Shown: positions 21,261-31,310 of the stretch, one piece after another
Position numbering within the stretch: the stretch's first letter is position 1
Layout of the letters: each line of letters begins with the position of its first letter
Translations under genes and position numbers: made by a program
NCBI GenBank assembly: GCA_905221605.1
Contig: CAJNDS010000979.1
Coordinates: 25,001-89,000 of the forward strand
Length of the DNA stretch: 64,000 nt
Reading direction: 5' to 3'
DNA from: Symbiodinium natans
Taxonomy: Eukaryota > Sar > Dinophyceae > Suessiales > Symbiodiniaceae
Notes under the pieces: generated by a model
Database searches by the model: none
What the model was told of the DNA's origin: nothing
What the model saw: only the letters and a program-made list of their open reading frames with translations

Positions 21261-21363
21261 ATCCTAAACCCTTCGCCCCAGAAGGCCCCGACCTTACGAA
21301 GCCCTAAACCCTAGCAACCCCGCGTCGATGATTCTCATGTGCAGAGCAGATTGGCATGTTCTA

Positions 21364-21469
21364 GGCTGCCCAGTAACCTAGGCTTAAAAAGGGTGCCCCT
21401 TTTTTGCTTAAAAGGGGTTTATAAGGGACCCCAAACCCCCCAAAAAGGGAATAAGGGTACTACTGGGCA
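21364..21469. mobile_element. Family 3 relative
   Basis: It starts GGCTGCCCAGTAACCTAGGC and ends GGGTACTACTGGGCATGC. The centre is GCTTAAAAGGGGTTTATAAGG-like. The length and end design match the elements at 19618 and 41921. Confidence 0.7.
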
Positions 21470-21798
21470 TGCTAGTGTTAATCTCTCCTAACACGAGAGA
21501 GGGTGTGGCATTGAGGGCTTGGGGTGGAAGGGTTTAGGGTTTAGGGCTTGGGGTCTACTTGGGTTTCGGGTTTGGGGCTTAGGGTTTGTAACACGAGAGG
21601 GCGTAGGGCTTAGAGCTTACTTAAGTTTTTGTCTGACACATAGTTACTCAGAGACACCTGAAAAAAGAAAGTTCCATTTGTTTTCGAATTTGAGCAAGGG
21701 AGGAATCTCAAAAAAAAATGTTTTTGACAGCTCCAAAATATAATTGAAGGCAACCAAGCCCGTATCCCAAAGGCTGCGCCCGCTAAACATTCTCCTGC

Positions 21799-21960
21799 TT
21801 CTTGGAGGTTCATGGTACTTATCAACCAATTATGACTGTACTTATGACCCACTTAGAAGCCCCTGAAGTGCCCTTACATGGCTATAAGTATAGTTATAAG
21901 TACAGTTACCCTAAACCCTAACCCTATAAGTACAGTTATCATTGGTTAATAAGAACCATC
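21799..21960. mobile_element. Palindromic family 2 element with CCCTAAA centre
   Basis: It starts TCTTGGAGGTTCATGGTACT and ends in the mirror GGTTAATAAGAACCATC. The TATAAGTACAGTTA motifs on both arms flank CCCTAAACCCTAACCCTA at about 21908-21925. Confidence 0.85.
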
Positions 21961-22040
21961 ATTCCTCACGATCATGCCTGAGTTTTCTTTAAAGGTTCAC
22001 CGCGAACCCTAAATCCCGAACCCCCAACACTCCAAAATCC

Positions 22041-22215
22041 AACCCTAAACCCTGAGCCCTAAACACTAAACCCTAAACCCTAAACCCTAAACCCTAAACC
22101 CTAAACCCTAAACCCCTAAACCCTAAACCCCTAAACCCTAAACCCTAAACCCTAAACCCTAAACCCTAAACCCTAAACCCTAAACCCTAAACCCTAAACC
22201 CTAAACCCTAAACCC
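22041..22215 (-). repeat. CCCTAAA array
   Basis: About 24 units, nearly perfect, with two units extended by one C. Confidence 0.96.
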
Positions 22216-22442
22216 CATCCTCCTCCGAAGCATAAGCTCACATTCCCCATGACTTTTCCGCGCTCTCGAGCATGCAGAGAACCGTGCCAAAGGCATCAGA
22301 GGTTCAGAGCCGTTAGGGCCTTTGTGGGTTTAGGGTTTAGGGTTTAGGTTTAGGGTTTAGGGTTTAGGATTTAGGGTTTAGGGTTTAAGGGTGTCAGGGT
22401 CGGGGGACCGTAGACCTTAAATGCTAAACCCTAAACCACTAG

Positions 22443-22538
22443 TTGCTTAAGAACCCCGAAAAGATAGGAAAATATTCTTCCTTACCAAGTGTAATATGGG
22501 GATTATTGAGTTTTTTCTTCTGGGGTTCTTAAGCAAAA
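22443..22538. mobile_element. Family 5 palindrome
   Basis: A 96 bp element with inverted ends TTGCTTAAGAACCCC / GGGGTTCTTAAGCAAAA. The middle is AT-rich. A partial relative starts TTTGCTTAAGAATCCCC at 27826. Confidence 0.75.
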
Positions 22539-22668
22539 TAGTAGTAAACCTTCAAGCATCAGCCCTAAACGTTCCGGGTGTGGGTGTTGAGAAAATTGTA
22601 GGGCTGAGAAGTGTGGAGGGCTCAGGGCTGAAGGTTTCTATCTAGGGTTTAGGCACTTTGGAATCTTG

Positions 22669-22845
22669 ATATCACCTTGCCCAATCTTTTTTCTGACCTT
22701 GCCCAATCTTTGTCTGATCTTGCACAAGCTTGTAACATGATTGGCAAGGTCATAACAAGATTGGGCAAGGTCATAACACGATCGGCGAAAGGTCATAAAC
22801 AAATTGAGCAAGGTCATGGGTCAGCCAACAGACCTTGCCTAATGA
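22669..22845. repeat. CTTGCCCAATC direct and inverted cluster
   Basis: Three forward copies of (A)CCTTGCCCAATCTT-type motif (one reads CTTGCACAAGCTT) face four inverted copies of ATTGGGCAAGGTCATAA. The whole can fold into a long imperfect hairpin. No coding capacity. Confidence 0.85.
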
Positions 22846-23002
22846 TGTATTGACCGTCAGGGTTTAGTGTTTAGGGTTTAGGGTTTAGGGCGTTTAGGGT
22901 TTAGTGTTTAGGGTTTAGGGTTAAGGGTTTAGGGATGAGGGTTTAGGGTTTAGGGTTTAGGGTTTAGGGTTTAGGGTTTAGGGTTCCTCCGATACCCCCA
23001 GT

Positions 23003-23075
23003 CAGTCGATCGGATCCTCCAGGTCCTCCTCATCATCCAGCTGCATCTCCTCCTCTTCTTCCATGGCCTCAGGCC
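23003..23075 (-). CDS. Candidate C-terminal exon with acidic tail
   Basis: On the minus strand TTAAGTAG is acceptor-like. The frame then reads PEAMEEEEEMQLDDEEDLED and PID, and stops at a natural TGA. Acidic tails of this kind end many nuclear and chaperone proteins. Low complexity limits the weight of this call. Confidence 0.35.
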
Positions 23076-23414
23076 CTACTTAACCCGAAACCCGAAAGCC
23101 GAAACCCTAAACCCGAAACCCTAAACCCTAAACCCCTAACCCTAAACCCTAAAACCCTGGTACCTTGAAACACAAAGCATCCTAAACCGGTCCAAAGGGC
23201 CACGGAACCCTGAACTCTCTGTCTCTTGAGCCCTTAACCCCCTGAAGGGTTTAGGGTTTAGGGTTTAGGGTTTAGGGTTTAGGGTTTAGGGTTAAGGGTT
23301 TAGGGTTAAGGGTTAAGGGTTTAGGGTTTAGGATTTAGGGTTTAGGGTTTAGGGTTCTTGAACCCGAAGCCCCCTGAAGCCTAAATCCTACAACCGAGAC
23401 TCAATCGCTTGAAA

Positions 23415-23512
23415 TTGGGATGCTCGCCCTTGTACTAACGTCCTTACTAGAGATTATAGTACCCCTACTATAATCCCTATGAAGGAGTGCTAGTATAAGG
23501 GGGGACATCCCA
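23415..23512. mobile_element. Palindromic family 1 element
   Basis: A 98 bp element. It starts TTGGGATGCTCGCCCTTGTA and ends TAAGGGGGGACATCCCA. The arms are more diverged than in the copy at 42680. Confidence 0.8.
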
Positions 23513-24383
23513 GCCTTGAACCCTATACCTGGAAGGCCTCGCGCTCGCAGCTGTGTAGCTCTGATACAGACTGACCGCTGTCAGCGTGGCTCTTGGTGAA
23601 GATGTAGTAGTCCCCGACGGCAACATACTGTTCCCCCTCGCCCAACTTGGCCACGAACATACCATGGGGGGGGGAGGGGACATTCTCGGCCGTAACCTCC
23701 AACGCCAGGCTCCGCTTGGATCTTGCCAGATGGATTCATCCGCCTTTGGTTTTTGCGTCTTCAAAACAAGACAAGATCTTTGCTGAATGCTCTGCCTGCT
23801 CGGGGGGCGGCAACCCCACACCCTACACCCTACACCCTACACCCTACACCCTACACCCCGGACCCTAAACCCTAAACCTGAAACCCTAAACCCAAAATCC
23901 AGTCAAAAGAAAAAGAAAAACATGGTACAACAAGGCCCCAGCACAATGGAACTTCGGGGACCTAGGCTGACGCACCCATCACTGCCCTACCTCAAGGGTT
24001 TGGGGTTTAGGGCTTAGGGCTTAGGGTTTACAGTTTAGGGTTTGGGGGTTAGTTGGTGCTGACGTTAGGTCGGACGGGCAGGATATAATGTTTACGGGTT
24101 TGGGGTTATACAGGCGAGTGTATAGGGCTTCGGGTTTAGGGGCTTGGAAGCTTAGGCTGAGGAGGGCTTTGGGGGTTATCAAGTAGGGGGTGATATGGTT
24201 CAGAAGGGTTAGGGCTTTGGAGGGTTCAGGTTTAGGGTTTAGGGTTTAGGGTTTGGGTTTGGGGTTTAGGGTTTGGGGTTTAGGGTTTAGGGTTTAGGAT
24301 TTAGGGCTTAGTGTTTAAGGTTTAGGGTTTAGGGTTTGGGGTTTGGGGTTTGGGGTTTAGGGTTTAGGCCGAGCTGCTTCCAC
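23513..24383. other. Island with short frames, then G-rich repeat
   Basis: The island at 23513-23820 has open frames on both strands of 66-114 codons, none convincing. A CCCTACA variant run lies at 23818-23850. Degenerate G-rich repeat covers 24000-24368. Confidence 0.5.
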
Positions 24384-24436
24384 GGCCTCACTGAACTCCG
24401 CGTCCTTCTCGGACTCCCAGGCTCTCTCAAATTGGC
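24384..24436 (-). CDS. Candidate internal exon, charged helix
   Basis: On the minus strand AGTTCCTTGTCCAG is a strong acceptor. The 53 nt read QFERAWESEKDAEFSEA up to GCC|GTGGAA. The frame stays open (VEAARP) to the repeat. The flanks are G-rich on both sides. Confidence 0.38.
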
Positions 24437-25820
24437 CTGGACAAGGAACTTGGGAGCTTAGGATGTATAGGGTTTAGGGTTTAGGGTTTAGGGTTTAGGG
24501 TTTAGGGTTTAGGGTGTAGGGTTTAGGATTTAGGGTTTAGGTTTAGGGTTTGGGGTAGGGTTTAGGGTTCAGCGTTTAGGGTTTAGCGTTTAGGGCTTAG
24601 AGTTTAGGGCTTAAGATTTAGGGTTTAGGGCTTAGGGTTTAGGGTTTAGAAACTCAGGTTTATAGGGCTCAGCGTTCAAGGGATAGAGTCTAGGTTCAAA
24701 GGGCTGAGGGTTCATTAGGAGTCGACATTGTAGGATTCATGGTCTTAGGGCTTAGGGTTTCGGGCTTCATGTAGAGCTTCGGGTGTCGCAAGAAGCGCTT
24801 CGGGGGTGGTTAGGGTTAAGGATTTCGGCTTCAGGGATTTAGGGGAGGTTCCTATAAGATTCCAGGAGCCCAGGAACAACGGGCTCCCTTTCTGTACGTT
24901 GGCTTCAGGGTTTAGGGTTTAGGGTATAGGGTTTAGGGTTTAGGGTTTAGGGTTTAGGGTTTGGGGTTTGGGGTTTGGGGTTTAGGGTTTAGGTTCTGAA
25001 CTTTTCCAAGTTGGTACCCGGCACCTCGGCATCGCGTTTTTTGGCTTTCTAAGGTTGATAGGGTTTGGGGTTTAGGGTTTAGGGTTTAGGGTTTAGGGTT
25101 TAGGGTTTAGGGCTTAGGGTTTAGGGTGGGTAGGTTTACGGGTTACGGTTTAGGGTTCATGGGATTTAGGAATCTAAGGCCTGTCGAGATTGTTGGGGTT
25201 TGTAGGGTTTACAGGCTTCTTAGGGCTTATAGGAACCCTAAGCCCTAGGACCATGACTCCTACAACGTCGACTCCTACGGCTTACAGGGTTTCTAGGGCT
25301 TCTATGCGTTCTAGGGCTTATAGGGTTTAGGGTTTAGGGTTTAGGGTTTAGGGTTTAGGGTTTAGGGTTTAGGGTTTAGGGTTTAGGGTTTAGGGTCTAT
25401 GGAGTTTCTGGTGTTTGCCGAGCTTTTGGGGTGTCGAGGGTTCAGGGCTGTTACGGTGTGAAGGGTTTAGGCTTGAGGGTTTAGGGCAAGCATGTTTCCA
25501 ATAGTGCCAGGGCTAACCGTGCCAGGTCAATGCGCGTTAGGGCTTCGGGTGTAGGGTTTGGGGTTTAGGGTTGGGGCTTAGGGTTTAGGGTTTAGGGCTT
25601 AGGGTTTGGGTGGGCTTTATGGACTTGCAGCAAGAGGGTCTGGAGGGGCTGGAGGGTTCGTACGCTTTCCCTACCAAACCCTTCACCCTAAACCCTAAAA
25701 CCGAAACCCTAAACCCTAAACCTTAAAGCAATTTAGAGAACTTAGTTTTTGGGGTGACGCTCAGGCATCGGCGGTAAGCTGCAGACCGCGCGGCCTCCTG
25801 ACAGCTCGTCTGTTTGAGGT
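24437..25820. repeat. G-rich array field
   Basis: Nearly all arrays here are G-rich (24468-24660, 24907-24995, 25064-25155, 25321-25397), with islands of 100-200 bp between them. I see no convincing exon. Confidence 0.85.
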
Positions 25821-25934
25821 ACTTGGAGGTTCATGGTACTGATTCACCAAGTATAACTGTACCTATAACCCACTTATAAGCCAGCTAAGTGCCCAAATCT
25901 GGTTTTAAGTACAGTTATCAGTACAGTCCACTTG
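25821..25934. mobile_element. Family 2 element, unsplit
   Basis: It starts ACTTGGAGGTTCATGGTACT and keeps the TTATAACCCACTTATAAGCC interior. TAAGTACAGTTATCAGTACA follows directly with no telomeric insert. The right terminus is degenerate. Confidence 0.75.
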
Positions 25935-26242
25935 GTTCCGCGCTCCTGGTCGGGTTACCTGAGCAATGCATGGTTGAAGTTAAGTTTAGCCTCCAAGTTA
26001 AACCGCAAAGAGTTGCATTCTCCAGTTTTCGTTCTCTGGAGGTGGTAATGCAATGCAAACCCTTCAGTTGGCTTGTGCATCTGCTGCTATTCGGGCAGCA
26101 AGTGCACGCTGCACGCCAACGAGGTTACTTAGCCATACCAGACTTATGCCCACTTCAGTGCTATCACCAGCACACCCTGGTATCACGCCAGTCAGTCTAT
26201 AACCATTCCACCAGTCGGTTCAATACCGATAACGGTGGGTAG
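25889..26242 (+). CDS. Weak open frame
   Basis: 117 open codons in a repeat-poor stretch. The start lies inside the family 2 element, so the true beginning would be later. The region contains SSFRSLEVVMQCKPFSWLVH. No motif is recognised. It may be spurious. Confidence 0.15.
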   Translation: MPKSGFKYSYQYSPLGSALLVGLPEQCMVEVKFSLQVKPQRVAFSSFRSLEVVMQCKPFSWLVHLLLFGQQVHAARQRGYLAIPDLCPLQCYHQHTLVSRQSVYNHSTSRFNTDNGG

Positions 26243-26279
26243 GCTAAATTCACCTTGGCGCTCCAATTGTTCTATGCAT

Positions 26280-26336
26280 TTAGTACCCCTATTCTAATCC
26301 CGAATAAGGACTGTTAATACAAGGGGGAACATCCCG
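26280..26336. mobile_element. Right half of a family 1 element
   Basis: TAGTACCCCTATTCTAATCC leads to AAGGGGGAACATCCCG, the family 1 right arm. The left arm is not recognisable. Confidence 0.65.
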
Positions 26337-26377
26337 ACCCTAAACCCTAAAACCCGCAAATTTAGAGTTGGGATGTC

Positions 26378-26431
26378 AGGTTTGTCCACGACCCTGAAGG
26401 GGGCTCCCAGGTTGTTCTCGTGGACAAACCT
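26378..26431. repeat. Perfect 14 bp inverted repeat
   Basis: AGGTTTGTCCACGA and TCGTGGACAAACCT flank a 26 bp loop. It lies between short C-rich arrays and may be a small hairpin element. Confidence 0.85.
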
Positions 26432-26636
26432 CACCCTAAACCCTAAACCCTAAACCCTACATCCTAAACCCTAAACCCTAAACCCTAAACCCGAAACCCT
26501 AAACCCTAAACCCTAAACCCAACTCTAAACCTTGAGGGAACATCAGGAATACAGGTTGAGAGAACCAGGGAATCCAGGTGCCCAGATTGCTGCTACATAC
26601 CTGCCCTGTGCCTCGGCCTGGTTGGGGACTCCCAAA

Positions 26637-27130
26637 GTTTAGGGTTTAGGGCTTAGGGTTTAGGTTTAGGGTTTAGGGTTTAGGGTTAGGGTTTAGGGTT
26701 TAGGGTTTAGGGTTTAGGGTTTAGGGTGTAGGGTGTAGGGTGTAGGGTGTAGGGTTTAGGGTTTAGGGTTTAGGGTTTAGGGTTTAGGGTTTAGGGTTTA
26801 GGGTTTAGGGTTTAGGGTTTAGGGTTTAGGGTTTAGGGTTTAGGGTTTAGGGTTTAGGGTTTAGGGTTTAGGGTTTAGGGTTTAGGTTTAGGGTTTAGGG
26901 TTACCTATATGATTTCCTTCGTTTGTGGCAGATGCGAAGTTCCACAGCACTCTGTTTCAGGGGAGGGGAGATGCCTTCAGCCGAGCCAAGATGCGGGTTT
27001 AGGGTTTAGGGTTTAGGGTTTAGGGTTTAGGGTTTAGGGTTTGGGGTTTAGGGTTTAGGGTTTAGGGTTTAGGGTTAGGGTTTAGGGTTTAGGGTTTAGG
27101 GTTTAGGGTTTAGGGTTTAGGATTTAGGGC
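26637..27130 (+). repeat. Very long TTTAGGG field
   Basis: G-rich repeat spans 26637-26902 almost without a break. It contains four GTGTAGG-type variants near 26727-26755. It resumes at 26995-27130 after a 90 bp island. Confidence 0.97.
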
Positions 27131-28720
27131 TTGTGGCGTTTAGGGTTTAGGCCTTATATAGGGCTTCGGGCTTACCTCCTTCCAGTTGCAAGGAGATATA
27201 GAGTGGGCACAAATCGCTACTTGAAGTTATAGGTGATAGGTATGGCTCGTATTATGCTCTCGTAGAACCTGCACACAAGTATGGCGAGGTTTTCTTCGGA
27301 GTTTGTGCACTTTGTCACCGTTGCAAAAGCCTATGACGATTAGAACGGCGCTTGCAGCAACACCCAATAGACAGTTATGTTCTCTCAAGCTACCACTACA
27401 ACCATTCCTTGAAGCCTGTGACAGGCTGTTGATCGCGGTCCACACGCCTAAGCGCAAGAACTTGAACCCAGTTCCCCAAACCCTAAAACTCTAAACCCTA
27501 AACCGTGCGGTTTAGGGCTTAGGGTCCAGGGTTTGGGGTTTAGGGCTTGGGCTCACCAAAACCTGCACTGTCCTCCTCCTGCGGCTCTGCAGGTACTGAC
27601 GTGGAGTCCCTGCACCGCATTAGGCAGGAATTTCTGGCTTAGGGTTTTGGGGCCACCCTCTATTGACCCCAACTGGATCATGGTTGAGGGCTGAGGGTCG
27701 AGGTGTAGTGTTTAGGGTTTCGGCCTTAGGGTTTCGGATCTACGGATCCCAGACCCCCGATTCAATCCCGAGTTTGGCATAGATGGGAGCTGTGATCATG
27801 GGTCTCCAACCTTCAGATACTACTATTTGCTTAAGAATCCCCAAAAAAAATAAGATCCTAGTACCCTTAATAAGGAAGAATATGATTTTGATGCTGTTCT
27901 CAAAATTCCGCAGGAATGGAGGGGGGGTCAGAGCTTCTTGTGAAAGCGTTAAGGAGGTCGGGTTTTGGGTTTAGGATTTAGGGTTTAGGGTTTGGGGTTT
28001 AGGGTTTCGGGTTCAGGGTTTACAGTTTAGGGTGGTTGCAGCAGGTCCGGTCTTCATCGTCCTAAAGGAAGTGCGAGCTTCCTTGCTGAGTACGTGTATC
28101 CATTCTGAAGACGCCTGAGACAAACTCTGAGGGGCTGAAAACCCCAACCCAAAACAGGTCAACCTTTATGTACAGTAGGATGCTAGATAACCACAAAGTC
28201 TAAGCATTCCCTACCCAATCCCTAAGAATTTGTTCCTTAGCCACAAATCCCCAAGAGCAGCACTGTAAGGTATCTAAGCCGAAAACTCGCCGACCTTGTT
28301 CCCGCTGTGACCTACACTCCATAAGGGTTTAGGGTTTAGGGCTTAGGGTTTAGGGTTTCGAGTTCTGCATCCAACGCTTGTGAAACAGACCGGCGCTCCT
28401 AGAAACAATACACCCCAAGCACCCCAAGCACCACGACCTTTCCCAAAGCCCATGCTCTTGCACACTCCTACGCCAAAAAACCCTAAACCGTGATGCCCTT
28501 GACCCTGAACCCGGAACCCCTAAACCCCTAAACCCCTATACCCCTAAACCCCTACACTCCTAAACCCCCAGACCCCCAAGACCAAAACCCTCAACACCTA
28601 AACCGTGGTTGAAAAGGGTTTTAGGGATGAACCCCAAGCACCGCATGCTGAACGTCCAAGGGGCTCGTCCCAAAGAACTTGCTGGAGCGCGTCCTCACGC
28701 AAGGCCTGCTGAGGGTGTCG
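27131..28720. other. Islands with weak open frames
   Basis: The island 27180-27480 carries open frames on both strands. One on the minus strand (27227-27457) reads RNGCSGSLREHNCLLGVAAS. A sharp C-to-G switch lies at 27495-27512 (CTAAACCGTGCGGTTTAGGG). A partial family 5 element starts at 27826. AT-rich and C-rich degenerate sequence fills 28100-28600. No gene is supported. Confidence 0.5.
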
Positions 28721-28724
28721 GGTT

Positions 28725-28940
28725 TAGGGGTAGGGTTTAGGGTTTAGGGTTTCGGGTTTAGGGTTTAGGGTTTAGGGTTTGGGGTTTAGGGTTTGGGGTT
28801 TGGGGTTTGGGGTTTGGGGTTTGGGGTTTCGGGTTTGGGGTTTGGGGTTTGGGGTTTGGGGTTTGGGGTTTGGGGTTTGGGGTTTGGGGGTTGGGGGTTG
28901 GGGGTTGGGGTTTGGGGTTTGGGGTTTGGGGTTTGGGGTT
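28725..28940 (+). repeat. GGGGTTT-homogenised array
   Basis: After TTTAGGG units, bases 28776-28940 are almost pure GGGGTTT, with three GGGGGTT units near 28890. Open frames reading through it on both strands are only translated repeat. Confidence 0.97.
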
Positions 28941-29507
28941 CACAAACTTCCTAAACCCCTAAACCCTCGCAGCAGAACCATCAGAAAAAAAAGAATCACG
29001 TCCCTGACTCTAAAGCTCTCGGGAAGTAGGGGAACCCCAACTTGGAGGGTTTAGGGTTTAGGGCTTAGGGTTTAGCGTTTAGGGTTTAGGGTTTAGCGTT
29101 TAGGGCTTAGGGTTTAGGGTTTAGGGTTTAGGGTTTAGGGTTTCAAAGCCCCCTGAAGAAGCCTACTACACCTCCAAGCCCCCAAGCCCCAAGACCCAAT
29201 TCGAGGGGTTCGTGAACCCTAATTTAGGTTGTTGGGCTTTAACCTTAACCCGAATTCCGAAACCCTGAAACCTTAAACCCTAAACCCCTAAACTCCCCAA
29301 AGCCTAAACTCTTAAACGTCTTAAACTCCCAAAGCCCCTAAACCTCTAAACTGCCTAAAACCCCTAAACTCCCTAAACCCCTACACTCCCTAAACCCCTA
29401 AACCCCCTAAAATCCCATAACCCGAAACCCTAAACTAAACCCTAAACGCTAAACCCTAAACCCTAAACCCTAACCCTCAACCCTGAAACGCGAAATTTGG
29501 CCCCAAG

Positions 29508-29567
29508 AGCCTCGCTATCGCCGATGCGCGCAATGGGCTCATCTGGCCCGGCCTCCGCGGGAGTTTG
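29508..29567 (+). CDS. Candidate internal exon, unknown protein
   Basis: TTGGCCCCAAG is the acceptor and TTG|GTTTAGG the donor. The 60 nt give 20 open codons reading SLAIADARNGLIWPGLRGSL, phase 0 at both ends. The flanks are C-rich left and G-rich right. Confidence 0.42.
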
Positions 29568-29706
29568 GTTTAGGTTTTAGGGTTTAGGGTTTAGGGTTTA
29601 GGGTTTAGGGTTTAGGGTTTAGGGTTTAGGGTTTAGGGTTTAGGGTTTAGGGTTTAGGGTTTAGGGTTTAGGGTTTAGGGTTTAGGGTTTAGGGTTTAGG
29701 GTTTAG
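29568..29706 (+). repeat. TTTAGGG array
   Basis: About 19 near-perfect units starting directly at the proposed splice donor of the preceding exon. Confidence 0.97.
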
Positions 29707-30406
29707 GCTTCGAGATGCTCTGCTTTAAAGAAGAGGGGGGCTTTAAGGGTTTGAGGGGTTTGAGGGGTTTAAGGGTTTAGGGCATAAGGTTTAGAGTTTA
29801 GGGTTTAAGTGTTTAAGGCTTTAAAGCTTTAAGGCTTTAAGGCTTTAAGGCTTTAAGGCTTTACGGCTGCCAGGCTTTAAGGCTTGAAGGGATGAAGGGA
29901 TAAGGCTTAAGGGTTTTGAGGGATTTGGGGTTTTGGGCATCGGAGTTTAAAGGGTTAGTTTAAGATTTAGGGTTTTAGAGCTTAAGGGCTCAGGGATTAC
30001 GGTTCAAGGTTTAGTGTTTCTTGCTTAGGGTCTGGGCGGCTATCGGACCTGTAGACTTTGGAGTTTTTTTTTTTTTTGGGGGGGGGGGGCTTCTACATGA
30101 CATATCATTTAAGGGCTTGTAGGACTTGTCGGATTTATGTGATTACGGTTTAGGGCCTAGGGGGCCTAGGGTTTTTTAAGTCTGCCACGCGCTGCCGATA
30201 CTCAGCTGGAAAACCGCGGTGTGTCCTTCCCGGTTGGCGCCACGTCCCCGTACTGGACACGGAAACCTTGTCACAACAGAAATTGACTACAAAACGTTGC
30301 CCAAAACAGAGAAAATATCAAAAAAATATAAAAGCAAGCTAAGACCCATTTCTAAAAGCTTGCCAGCTTGGCATACTTAGCATTTCGTTGCCGATCCCCC
30401 TTGCAA
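29707..30406. other. TTTAAGGC array, T/G tract and AT-rich lead into the large island
   Basis: A TTTAAGGC octamer array runs at 29812-29885. A T-run followed by a G-run sits at 30065-30089. Telomeric repeat ends near 30174. No gene is visible at 30175-30406. Confidence 0.7.
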
Positions 30407-31310
30407 TCAAAACAAACAGTGGTCTGCGGTCTGCCCGGCGGGCGTAGCCCTGACGCTATACAAAGCACAGATCCCATGTCTCGCGGGTGCACTCTTCACT
30501 GCTTTTTGTGCAGCGACGCTGTGAAAGCTTGGACTTTGGATAAGGTGAAACAGATCCAAGCAGGAGTGTGGACTATGGCTTTCCATCCTTTTCTCCTTCG
30601 CCTCACGGACTTTCTGCTCCTCCTCTGCCTCTTTGGCCTTCTTCTCAGACATCCTCTTCACCTGCTTCTCGGCTGCCATCCTTTGCTCCTCTGCTTCCTT
30701 CGCCTCGCGGACTTTCTGCTCCTCCTCCTCCTCCTCCTCTTTGGCCTTCTTCTCGGCTGCCATCCTTTTCTCCTCTGCTTCCTTCGCCTCACGGCGCCTC
30801 TTTGGCCTGCTTCTCAGACGCCATACTTTTCTCCTCTGCCATCTTCGCCTCGCGGAGTTTCTGCTCCTCCTCCTCTTTGGCCTTCTTCTCAGACGCCTTG
30901 CTTTTCTCCTCTGCTTCCTTCGCTTCGCGTGCTCCTCCTCCTCTTTGGTCGTCTGCTTCCTTCTCCTCGCGGACTTTCTTATCCTCCTCACCTTTGGCCT
31001 TCTTCTCAGACGCCATCCTTTTCTCCTCTGCTTCCTTCGCTTCGCAGACTTTCTGCTCCTCCTCGTCTTTGGCCTTCTTCTCAGACGCCATCCTTTGCTC
31101 CTCTGCTTCTTTCGCCTCGCAGGCCTTCGGCTCCTCCGCTTTGGCCCGTTCGTTTCTCATCCTTTTCAGGCCTTTGGCCTCGCGAAGTTTCTGCTCCTCC
31201 GCCTCCTCCTTTGCTTTCTTGGCCTCGCAGGCTTTCTGCCTCAGAAGAACTAGTACGTACGATGTACAAGAGGCAATAAGGGAAAGGCAACAACCAGGCA
31301 ACCTACCCAA
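30407..31310 (-). CDS. Repeat-rich coiled-coil protein, frameshifted
   Basis: The minus strand encodes about seven repeats of some 26 residues, typified by EAKEAEEKRMASEKKAKEE followed by EEQKVR. The heptad-like Lys/Glu/Ala pattern predicts a long helical coiled coil, as in many alveolate cytoskeletal or filament proteins (inference). An acceptor-like TTCTTCTGAG at about 31235 suggests the coding part begins with QKACEAKKAKEEAEE. The frame stops at 30789 (KQAKEAP). The same repeat continues in another frame from about 30797 down to 30590, so an indel in one spacer breaks the gene. Downstream residues to 30407 lack the repeat and may be intron. A sequencing error cannot be excluded. It lies in the only large telomere-free island. 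Confidence 0.65.

Larger units (their letters stand above)
20701..23002. repeat. Arrays and several palindromic elements
   Basis: An imperfect direct repeat of CTTGTTTGGTGGGGTGCTCA lies at 20822-20890. G-rich array fills 21057-21232. A family 3 relative covers 21364-21469, an AT-rich island 21610-21800 and a family 2 element 21799-21960. C-rich array fills 22041-22215. A family 5 palindrome lies at 22443-22538, the CTTGCCCAATC cluster at 22669-22845, and G-rich array at 22861-22985. The open frame at 21610-21852 is largely repeat and element sequence. Confidence 0.8.

Noticed and set aside
28758-29054. Open frames of 61-91 codons on both strands
   Set aside because: They are direct translations of GGGGTTT / CCCCAAA repeat (PNPKPQT or VWGLGFG), not genes.
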